Under the pieces are notes generated by a model. That model did not search any database. It worked only from the letters and a program-made list of their open reading frames with translations, and had not been told where the DNA came from. The translations under genes were made by a program, and so were the position numbers. From Gemmatimonadota bacterium (lineage in GTDB: Bacteria > Gemmatimonadota > Gemmatimonadetes > Gemmatimonadales > GWC2-71-9), in contig JAHEFN010000188.1 of assembly GCA_024640185.1 (NCBI GenBank), positions 1 through 5,285 of the forward strand: a stretch of DNA of 5,285 bases, written 5' to 3'. Of the stretch, positions 1-4,885 are shown piece after piece (position 1 is the stretch's first letter; each line of letters opens with the position of its first letter).

Positions 1-315
1 GCCCTGGAGCACGCCTCCGAGTACCGAATTGGCCACGGACAGGCGGTGGCCTTCGGCTTGATCGAGGAGGCGGTGATCGGCGAGTCAATGGGGGTGACGG
101 CCACCGGCACCGCCGAGGCCCTCACGAACCTGCTGGCAAAGTTCGGCTTCGACACCACGCTGCCACCATCGGTCGATGAGAGCCGCTACCGCGCCGCGCT
201 CCGCAGCGACAAGAAGAACCGCAACGGCAAGGTGCGTGCTGTGCTGCTCCGGCGGATCGGCGCCGTGGCGCGGCATCAGGACGGCAGCTGGACGTGGGAG
301 ATCGTTGCTCGGTGA
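1..315 (+). CDS. aroB: 3-dehydroquinate synthase, C-terminal part (5' end outside window)
   Basis: The open frame enters from the left edge and ends at TGA 313-315, giving the last 104 residues. AroB converts DAHP to 3-dehydroquinate, the second step of the cytosolic shikimate pathway, using NAD and a divalent metal. The fragment begins just after where the family's GHTxGH motif would end. It continues with Y8 and then HGQAV (residues 12-16), matching the HGEAV motif whose His is a metal ligand in E. coli AroB. Downstream are the long helix with GLIEEAVIGESMG, an LP segment, and SDKKNRNGK (DKK at residues 70-72), matching the RDKK motif of the C-terminal domain. The usual Glu of HGEAV is Gln here, a tolerated variation as far as I recall. 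A related sugar-phosphate cyclase is possible but less likely. The next gene is unrelated and lies 262 bases downstream. Confidence 0.9.
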   Translation, partial: ALEHASEYRIGHGQAVAFGLIEEAVIGESMGVTATGTAEALTNLLAKFGFDTTLPPSVDESRYRAALRSDKKNRNGKVRAVLLRRIGAVARHQDGSWTWEIVAR

Positions 316-322
316 ACTGATC

Positions 323-423
323 TTCTCCACAATGGGCCGCGCTTCTTGAATACCGGAACCTCACACTGGCTCGTGGGTTACCCCGTTCACCCACACGCTT
401 GTGGACAACACCGTTGTGGACGA
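323..423. promoter_or_regulatory. Cluster of three DnaA-box-like 9-mers
   Basis: Three sequences resembling DnaA boxes lie within about 100 bases of noncoding DNA. TTCTCCACA is at 323-331 on the + strand (one mismatch to TTATCCACA). TTGTCCACA is at 400-408 on the - strand; this is the preferred box in high-GC Streptomyces. TCGTCCACA is at 415-423 on the - strand (two mismatches). The last two are also a direct repeat of TTGTGGAC at 399-406 and 414-421, 15 bases apart. No dnaA or dnaN gene is in view, so an origin is not supported. A DnaA-controlled promoter, a titration site or chance are all possible. Confidence 0.3.
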
Positions 424-480
424 GGTCGACAAACCGGCTAAGTCCAATGCCCGTAAGTCATTGTGATGTTTATGTTTACG

Positions 481-500
481 GCCCCTTGACAGGGGCTTTT
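481..500 (+). terminator. Rho-independent terminator-like hairpin between aroB and the sigma gene
   Basis: GCCCC (481-485) pairs with GGGGC (492-496) around the loop TTGACA and is followed by TTTT (497-500). A G-U pair at 480/497 can extend the stem. This is the only stem in the 316-577 gap with a T run directly after it. It lies 165 bases past the aroB stop and 77 bases before the sigma start, so it may end aroB transcription, end a short leader RNA, or attenuate the sigma gene. The stem is short, so efficiency is uncertain. Confidence 0.55.
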
Positions 501-523
501 GGCTTCCCATCTTGCGATTGTAC

Positions 524-552
524 TTGGTCGTACGATCGATCTCTCCTATATC
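524..552 (+). promoter_or_regulatory. Weak candidate promoter for the sigma factor gene
   Basis: TTGGTC (524-529) and TATATC (547-552) are separated by 17 bases and lie downstream of the hairpin, which would place the start of transcription near 559, about 20 bases before the ATG. Each box is a poor match to the sigma-70 consensus (3 and 4 of 6). An 8-base palindrome, TCGTACGA (528-535), overlaps the -35 box and could be an operator, though this length is common by chance. Confidence 0.2.
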
Positions 553-577
553 CCAAAATTCAGCCGCAGAGTGGGCC

Positions 578-1477
578 ATGCCCCGACGTCGTCGAACCGT
601 CGCCCCCAAGGCGCGTTTGCCAGTCGCCCCTGCTGCCGCGGAGTCGTTTGAGCAGTATCTCCGCGACATCAAGGACCTTCCGATGATCACCGACATCGAG
701 GAGGAGCGGTCGCTTGCCCGGAAGGCGCGGGCCGGCTGCCATGAGAGCGCCGAACGACTGGTGACCGCCAATCTCCGCTTCGTGATCGCCTTCGTGAAGC
801 GGTATCAGGGGCATGGACTCGACCTGGGCGACCTGGTGGCGATCGGCAACGAGGGACTGTTGCGGGCGGTCTGGAAGTTCGATCCCGAGCGTGGTGTGAA
901 GTTCATCTCCTACGCCGTCTGGTGGGTTCGACAGGCGGTACTCAAGGCCCTCGCCGAACAGACCAGGTCGGTGCGCTTCCCGCTCAACCAGAACACCGCC
1001 GTGGTCCGATTCGCCAAGGCCCAGGGCATGCTGGCACAGGAACTCGGCCGCAGCCCCACCGACCATGAGCTGGCCACCGCCTTGGCACGACCGCTCAACG
1101 AGATCCGCGATGCCAAGCGCCTGTTCGTCAGTGAGGTCTCGCTGGATGCTCCGGTTGACGGAGGCGACAGTCGCTCGGCCACCCTGGGAGAGCGACTCCC
1201 GATGGGCGAGGGCAATGCCATCGAACGAGAGACCGACCAGTCGCTCCGCCGTGAGTTCCTTGAGCGGCTCTTCCGCCGCTACCTCACCCCGAGGGAGCGC
1301 CGGATCCTCTCGCTGTACTATGGCCTCGATCCGGACGAGGAGTCCCATACCCTCGAGGAGATTGGCACGGCACTCGGCGTGACCCGTGAGCGGATCCGCC
1401 AGCTGCGCGAGCGGGCGTTCGCCAAGTTGCGCGACTGTCCCGAGGTCCGCCACCTCGGGGAGTTCCGGGCGGCCTAG
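578..1477 (+). CDS. RNA polymerase sigma factor, sigma-70 family (compact RpoD/SigA-like)
   Basis: A 299-residue sigma factor that directs core RNA polymerase to promoters. Region 1.2 lies near residues 23-53 (SFEQYLRDIKDLPMITDIEE). Region 2 spans about 58-136, with TANLRFVIAFVKRY and the -10-binding segment KFISYAVWWVRQAVLKALAE at 108-127. Region 3 is about 145-200, and region 4 about 228-285, ending in a helix-turn-helix with GVTRERIRQLRERA. Region 1.1 is absent; a basic tail (PRRRR) precedes region 1.2. Length and architecture resemble the roughly 290-residue primary sigma factors of Bacteroidota, and FISYAVWW, ALAEQ and the following FPLNQ echo that group. The conserved DLIQEGN of region 2.2 reads DLVAIGN (85-91), which argues for an alternative group 2 factor. 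I chose ATG 578 because an upstream TTG (512) would add 22 unrelated residues. The ribosome-binding site is weak. The stop is TAG. Whether it is the housekeeping factor cannot be told from here. Confidence 0.93.
   Translation: MPRRRRTVAPKARLPVAPAAAESFEQYLRDIKDLPMITDIEEERSLARKARAGCHESAERLVTANLRFVIAFVKRYQGHGLDLGDLVAIGNEGLLRAVWKFDPERGVKFISYAVWWVRQAVLKALAEQTRSVRFPLNQNTAVVRFAKAQGMLAQELGRSPTDHELATALARPLNEIRDAKRLFVSEVSLDAPVDGGDSRSATLGERLPMGEGNAIERETDQSLRREFLERLFRRYLTPRERRILSLYYGLDPDEESHTLEEIGTALGVTRERIRQLRERAFAKLRDCPEVRHLGEFRAA
1439..1459 (+). other. Strong hairpin in the last codons of the sigma gene
   Basis: CCCGAGGT (1439-1446) pairs perfectly with ACCTCGGG (1452-1459) around a 5-base loop, ending 18 bases before the sigma stop codon's last base. 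No T run follows, so it is not a standard terminator. It may protect the 3' end of the message or simply reflect GC-rich coding sequence. Confidence 0.3.
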
Positions 1478-1607
1478 CATCGAGTTGGTGCCGCCTCGAA
1501 GCAGGGCAGCGGAGGAGGGAGAGACACGAGACCCGCCCTACCCCCTCCAGCGGTCCCCGCCTATCGTGTGGTGTGCCAGATCCCGCCGCCGCTCCCCCGG
1601 AGTTCGC

Positions 1608-2513
1608 ATGATCCCCGACCTGACCATTTCCGCCGAGCAGATCGCCCTGCTCGGCCACGGGCGTCATGCCGTCGCGACACCCGATGCCGTCTTTCGGATC
1701 GAGGGACCGGGTGCGGTTGCCTGTTTGCAGGGCATCGTCACCAATGAGGTTGAGAAGGTGGTGATCCCGTCGCTGCGCTACGGGGCCGTGCTGACCCCGA
1801 AGGGGATGATCGTGACCCCGCTCTGGATCCGCCGCGATGTCGAGGGATTCTGGTTGGTGGTCCCACCGGAAGGGCATGCGCCACTGCAATCGCTTCTGGC
1901 CCGCTCCTTCCCTCCCCGGCTCGCCAAGGTCACCGATCGCTCCGATGCCGTCACCGCATGGCGTCTCTTTGGCCACATCACCGAAGCAGATGTCGAGCTC
2001 GACCTGGCAATGCCCGACGAAAAGGCACCGTTTGCGGCGATGGCAATCGGGCCGTCTGCCGACATGCTCGAGACCTTGGCCGCGAAGGGCTGGCTCGCGG
2101 GAGAGCCCACGTTGGCGCGCCTTGCCGAAGTGCTTGGCGGCTGGCCCGCCCTCGGTCACGAAATCGACGAGAAGACCCTGCCACAAGAGGTTGGGTTCGA
2201 CTCGCTCGATGGCGTCAAGCACGACAAGGGATGCTACGTCGGCCAGGAAACCGTGGCGCGGCTCCACTTTCGCGGACATCCCAATCGAACGCTTCGTGCC
2301 GTGATCGGTGATGGTACCCCCCCGGGAGATGCGGTGCTCCGGTCGGGCGAGAAGTCGGTGGGGACGATTGCCACTCTGATTACCGTCGGCAATCGCTGGC
2401 TGGCAACGGCCAAGATCCGGCGCGAGGTGTCGACGGGCGACACCGTGCTGCTGGGCGGTCGAGAACTCCGGGTCATCGACTTCCCCATCGACCCGATGAC
2501 GCTCGCGGGCTGA
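1608..2513 (+). CDS. ygfZ: YgfZ/GcvT-like folate-binding protein (iron-sulfur cluster maintenance)
   Basis: A 301-residue protein of the YgfZ/GcvT (aminomethyltransferase-fold) family. E. coli YgfZ supports assembly or repair of certain iron-sulfur enzymes in a tetrahydrofolate-dependent way in the cytosol. The diagnostic motif KGCYVGQE is at 207-214, with the conserved Cys at 209. The N-terminal half carries the family's FRIEGPGAVACLQGIVTNEV (about 28-47), followed by a YGAVLTPKGM segment. The C-terminal part is a small barrel-like domain (VGTIATLI, then LATAKIRRE). Length fits the family, and it lacks the size expected of the glycine-cleavage T protein. ATG 1608 is preceded by GGAG (1599-1602) at a 5-base spacing, which supports this start over an upstream in-frame start inside the sigma gene. 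The 130 bases between the sigma stop and this start show no convincing promoter or terminator, so readthrough from the sigma gene is possible. Confidence 0.9.
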   Translation: MIPDLTISAEQIALLGHGRHAVATPDAVFRIEGPGAVACLQGIVTNEVEKVVIPSLRYGAVLTPKGMIVTPLWIRRDVEGFWLVVPPEGHAPLQSLLARSFPPRLAKVTDRSDAVTAWRLFGHITEADVELDLAMPDEKAPFAAMAIGPSADMLETLAAKGWLAGEPTLARLAEVLGGWPALGHEIDEKTLPQEVGFDSLDGVKHDKGCYVGQETVARLHFRGHPNRTLRAVIGDGTPPGDAVLRSGEKSVGTIATLITVGNRWLATAKIRREVSTGDTVLLGGRELRVIDFPIDPMTLAG

Positions 2514-2517
2514 AACA

Positions 2518-2550
2518 ACGACGCCCCGAAGCAATGCTCCGGGGCGTCGT
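2518..2550. terminator. Bidirectional terminator hairpin between converging genes
   Basis: ACGACGCCCCG (2518-2528) pairs perfectly over 11 bases with CGGGGCGTCGT (2540-2550). Past one mismatch, an inner AGC/GCT stem closes an AAT loop. It begins 4 bases after the ygfZ stop on + and lies 25 bases past the lipoprotein gene's stop on -. On the - strand it is followed by TTGTTTC, a modest T-rich tail; on + the tail is CCTCATCC, with no T run. Position between convergent genes and the stem's strength make a shared terminator the best reading. Confidence 0.8.
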
Positions 2551-2575
2551 CCTCATCCAGTACAACGAGACGAGA

Positions 2576-2809
2576 CTAGTGGTCCATCGCGCCTTCGGCA
2601 GCGTCCATCGCCTCATTCGCCTTGGCAGCCACGCTGTCCACGGCCTCATTGGCCATGCCAGCCATCGAGTCGACAGCCTCGCTCATGGTCCCCGCTGCTT
2701 CATCGACCATCTCGGTGGTCGCCTCTGCTGCATCGTCCATACCCTCTTCACCAGCTTCGCCGCATGCCACTGCACCAAGCAGCGCCGCCGCCATCAGGAA
2801 CTTCCGCAT
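2576..2809 (-). CDS. Small acidic lipoprotein with 11-residue helical repeats
   Basis: A predicted 77-residue protein with a lipoprotein signal peptide: MRKF, then a hydrophobic stretch MAAALLGAVA, then Cys16 (lipobox GAVA-C). Signal peptidase II would leave a 62-residue lipid-anchored protein. The mature part is strongly acidic (17 Asp/Glu against one Lys and one His), rich in Ala (17) and Met (7), and has no Leu, Ile, Phe, Trp, Tyr, Pro, Arg or Gln. Residues 22-76 are five tandem 11-mers, so one long amphipathic helix or coiled coil is likely, exposed on the outer side of a membrane. ATG 2809 is backed by AGGGAG at 2815-2820, 5 bases upstream; a GTG at 2911 is in frame but would bury the signal peptide behind 34 residues. 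It has its own 189-base upstream region. The function is unknown. The pattern recalls LEA-type and apolipoprotein-like helices, but I recognise no named family. Confidence 0.8.
   Translation of the reverse strand: MRKFLMAAALLGAVACGEAGEEGMDDAAEATTEMVDEAAGTMSEAVDSMAGMANEAVDSVAAKANEAMDAAEGAMDH
2582..2746 (-). repeat. Five tandem 33-base units coding 11-residue repeats
   Basis: Units start at Glu22, Glu33, Glu44, Glu55 and Glu66 of the lipoprotein and run without gaps to Asp76. Position 1 is Glu and position 4 is Asp in all five; position 3 is Met or Val in all five; position 7 is Ala in four. EAVDSMAGMAN (44-54) is a representative unit. The two central units share EAVDS and end in AN. An 11-residue period (three helical turns) is the hendecad pattern of straight or slightly right-handed coiled coils. 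Confidence 0.85.
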
Positions 2810-2846
2810 TGCCTCTCCCTGTAAATGAATCGCCACAGCATCCCAC

Positions 2847-2868
2847 CCGGCCGCCGATCGGCGGCCGG
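2847..2868. promoter_or_regulatory. Perfect 22-base palindrome upstream of the lipoprotein gene
   Basis: The sequence is its own reverse complement from CCGG at 2847 to CCGG at 2868, centred on GATC. It lies 38 bases before the lipoprotein start, probably inside the 5' untranslated region. As RNA it can form a 9-base-pair GC stem with a GATC loop. As DNA it could bind a dimeric regulator. No T run follows on either strand, so a terminator is less likely. Confidence 0.5.
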
Positions 2869-2890
2869 AATTCCCGGACATGCTGACAGG

Positions 2891-2918
2891 AAGGTACTTG
2901 CGGTACCGCAACAGTCAA
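2891..2918 (-). promoter_or_regulatory. Candidate promoter of the lipoprotein gene with a palindromic operator in its spacer
   Basis: On the - strand, TTGACT (2913-2918; 5 of 6 to TTGACA) is followed after 16 bases by TACCTT (2891-2896; 3 of 6 to TATAAT). The spacer holds a perfect 14-base palindrome, TTGCGGTACCGCAA (2898-2911), a typical place for a repressor or MerR-like activator site. The start of transcription would be near 2884, giving an untranslated leader of about 75 bases that includes the 22-base palindrome. The -10 box is poor, which would fit an activator-dependent promoter or use of another sigma factor. Confidence 0.4.
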
Positions 2919-2970
2919 GCAGACTAAGCCGGTATCACAAAAGCACTTCCACGGCAGGACACCGAACAGA

Positions 2971-2997
2971 GGCCGAAGTTGGCGGCCGGAAGTCCGG
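2971..2997 (-). terminator. Weak candidate terminator hairpins after the kinase-like gene
   Basis: Just past the stop of the - strand kinase-like gene are two small stems that share two bases. CCGGA/TCCGG (2986-2990 with 2993-2997) has a 2-base loop. GGCCG/CGGCC (2971-2975 with 2983-2987) has a 7-base loop. Only a weak T content follows (TCTGTTC). The position fits the end of the three-gene cluster, but the stems are short and mutually exclusive. Confidence 0.25.
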
Positions 2998-2998
2998 A

Positions 2999-3616
2999 TC
3001 AGCTCGCACGGGGAGCGGCCGCGACGATCAGGTCCGCGGCATGCTCAAGCCCGATCCGGCCGGTGTTGATCGTGAGGTGGTAGCCTATTGGGTCGCCCCA
3101 GTCACGATCGTACCACTGCCGGTGATAGCGCCGGCGATGGCCATCGACATCACGGATCCTCTTCTGAGCGGCCTCCTCATCGGAACCCAGTCGGTCGGCG
3201 ACGATCCGGATCCGATGGTCGATTGGAGCGACCAATTTGACATGGAGGGTGTCGTCCCGCCGTCCCAAGAGGGCCACCGCCCCCCGGCCGACCACCACGG
3301 TGTCGGCATCGGCGCAGGCATCGGCCACCACCTGCTCGGTCAACTTCACCAACCGTGACTCCTCCGCTTCCGGCACCGCGAGCGGTTCTGGCCCGAGCAA
3401 TTCGGGGGTGGCCGCAGTCAGGGCGCGGGCGAGTCGCTCGATAAACGACGGCCCCCGCTCCTCGAGGCGAGCGACCTCCTCAGGTGCCATCCCGGCTCGG
3501 CGGGCGACTTCCTCGACCACTTGATTGTCGACCAGCCGCCAGCGGAGGGTATCGGCCACCATGCGGGCCACCGTCGAACCACCGGCACCGTACTCACGCG
3601 AGATCGTGATCAGCAT
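2999..3616 (-). CDS. Cytidylate kinase-like family protein
   Basis: A 205-residue protein matching the cytidylate kinase-like family (the Cytidylate_kin2 type), P-loop proteins related to nucleoside monophosphate kinases whose true substrate is mostly unproven. The nucleotide-binding loop is in ISREYGAGGSTVA (residues 5-17), followed by the helix and LVDNQVVEEVARRAG that is typical of the family. A core strand and turn are VVVGRGAV (107-114). The arginine-rich lid region is about 153-170 (KRIRDVDGHRRRYHRQWYDR), followed by DWGDPIGYHLTINTGRIG (172-189), a strong family signature. True Cmk is usually a little longer, so CMP phosphorylation is not assured. The ATG follows the exporter's TAG with no gap, and GGAGGGG at the exporter's 3' end is its ribosome-binding site, so the two are translationally coupled. 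The stop is TGA. Predicted cytosolic. Confidence 0.88.
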   Translation of the reverse strand: MLITISREYGAGGSTVARMVADTLRWRLVDNQVVEEVARRAGMAPEEVARLEERGPSFIERLARALTAATPELLGPEPLAVPEAEESRLVKLTEQVVADACADADTVVVGRGAVALLGRRDDTLHVKLVAPIDHRIRIVADRLGSDEEAAQKRIRDVDGHRRRYHRQWYDRDWGDPIGYHLTINTGRIGLEHAADLIVAAAPRAS

Positions 3617-4867
3617 CTACCCCTCCACGGCTTGCCAAAGCCTGGACCGCAGGATGAAGGCACCGAGCAGGGCGACCACCCCGGAGCCACCGATGGCGAT
3701 CGGGGTTCCCCAGTGTTCACCGACCCAGCCCGCCTGGAACGCCCCCAGCGGGGCCAGCCCCAACACCACGAATGAATAGACCGCCATCACCCTCCCGCGC
3801 AGGTCGGAACTCGCCGCGAGTTGGAGTGAGGTGGCCGTTGAGATGCCAGTGGTGGCCATCGCCGCCCCGGTCACAGCCATGCAAATGAGCCCTGCCGTGA
3901 AGGAGCGCATCAGCGAAAAGGTGATGACACTCATCCCCAGGGCGATGGCACCACCGGAGGCGAGCCGGGCACGGGGGATCCGCCGGCCAATGCCACCGAC
4001 AATGATCGCCCCCATCGCCGCACCGATCCCGATTGCCGAAGTGAGGGCCCCGTAGCCGGAGGCCTCGGTCCCCAGCACGTCGCGGGCAAAGACCGGCAGA
4101 ATGGGGATGAACGACACCCCGAAGATCGTCATCAGGACCATCTGGGAGGTCAGCGCCTTGAGGGTCGGCTCGGCAGCGATGAAGTGCACTCCGGTGAAGA
4201 CCGACGGTCGTTCCGTGGAACGGTGCGGCGCTGCTCGATGACGAATCCGTACCAGGCCGACCAGCACCGCCACGTAGGAGACGGCGTTGATCGCGAAGCA
4301 GGCGCCGGGGCCGGCCAGGGCGAGCACCACACCGGCGATCCCGGGGCCGATGACCCGCGCCAGGTTGTAGATGGTCGAGTTGAGCGCCGCGGCCGAGACG
4401 AGATCCTCGCGGGGCACCAACTCGACGAGGTAGGACTGCCGAGCAGGAACCTCAAAGGCCACCGCGGCGCCGTGAATCAGGGCCAGGGCCCAGACCCAGT
4501 GCACCGTGACGATCCCCGACAGCGTCAGCCCGGCCAGCACCGCGGCCTCGAGCATCATGATCCCCTGGAGGATCATGATGAAGCGTCGCTTGTCGACCCG
4601 GTCGGCGACCACCCCACCGTACAGCGTGAAGAGCAGGATCGGCAGGGTACCCAGGGTGGTGACCATGCCGACGTCGAAGGCCGAGCCGGTGAGTTCGAGC
4701 ACCAGCCACCCCTGGGCGATCATCTGCATCCAGGTGCCGACCAGCGAGATGGTCTGGCCGGTGGCGAAGCGGGCGAAGTCGGGGTGGCGGAACGCCCGGA
4801 ACGGCCCGTCGACGGTGGCGGACTTCAGCTCATCGAGGAACGCCTGCAGGCGAGGGCGGCGGGCCAT
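3617..4867 (-). CDS. MFS transporter, MFS_3 (EntS-like) exporter family
   Basis: A 416-residue major facilitator superfamily protein, predicted inner-membrane, with about 12 hydrophobic helices and a cytoplasmic amphipathic N-terminus. FARFATGQTISLVGTWMQMI (31-50) and then GWLVLELTGSA are typical of the MFS_3 group, which includes the enterobactin exporter EntS. Motif A is GGVVADRVDKRR (84-95). PARQSYLVELVPREDL (141-156) and then LNSTIYNLARVIGPGIAG (162-179) are family landmarks, as is DLRGRVMAVYSFV in the second half (355-367). Members export siderophores, drugs or other small molecules by proton antiport; the substrate here is unknown. ATG 4867 is the first possible start after an in-frame TAG, although the nearest GGGAG is 12 bases away and the spacer is pyrimidine-rich. 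It lies 18 bases behind the protease gene and touches the kinase-like gene, so the three are probably one operon. Stop TAG. Confidence 0.92.
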   Translation of the reverse strand: MARRPRLQAFLDELKSATVDGPFRAFRHPDFARFATGQTISLVGTWMQMIAQGWLVLELTGSAFDVGMVTTLGTLPILLFTLYGGVVADRVDKRRFIMILQGIMMLEAAVLAGLTLSGIVTVHWVWALALIHGAAVAFEVPARQSYLVELVPREDLVSAAALNSTIYNLARVIGPGIAGVVLALAGPGACFAINAVSYVAVLVGLVRIRHRAAPHRSTERPSVFTGVHFIAAEPTLKALTSQMVLMTIFGVSFIPILPVFARDVLGTEASGYGALTSAIGIGAAMGAIIVGGIGRRIPRARLASGGAIALGMSVITFSLMRSFTAGLICMAVTGAAMATTGISTATSLQLAASSDLRGRVMAVYSFVVLGLAPLGAFQAGWVGEHWGTPIAIGGSGVVALLGAFILRSRLWQAVEG

Positions 4868-4885
4868 GGGGGGAAGGAGCTCCCG

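Noticed and set aside
486..491. Perfect TTGACA as a -35 box for the sigma gene
   Set aside because: It is the loop of the terminator-like hairpin, and no acceptable -10 box lies 16-18 bases downstream.
512..577. TTG start giving a 22-residue longer sigma factor
   Set aside because: The extension has no sigma features or ribosome-binding site, and the ATG at 578 gives a normal family length.
560..1480. Long open frame (306 codons) on the - strand opposite the sigma gene
   Set aside because: It mirrors the sigma gene, shows no recognisable domain, and is expected in GC-rich DNA where stops are rare in the opposite frame.
1514..1548. GGAGGG/CCCTCC stem between the sigma gene and ygfZ as a terminator
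   Set aside because: Only 6 base pairs with a 23-base loop and no T run.
1284..2534. Open frame of 416 codons on the - strand across the end of the sigma gene and ygfZ
   Set aside because: It overlaps two well-supported genes and the terminator hairpin, and has low-complexity Arg/Gly/Pro-rich sequence without motifs.
2810..2911. GTG start at 2911 giving a 111-residue lipoprotein precursor
   Set aside because: It would place 34 extra residues before a clear signal peptide and run through the palindromes; ATG 2809 has a good ribosome-binding site.
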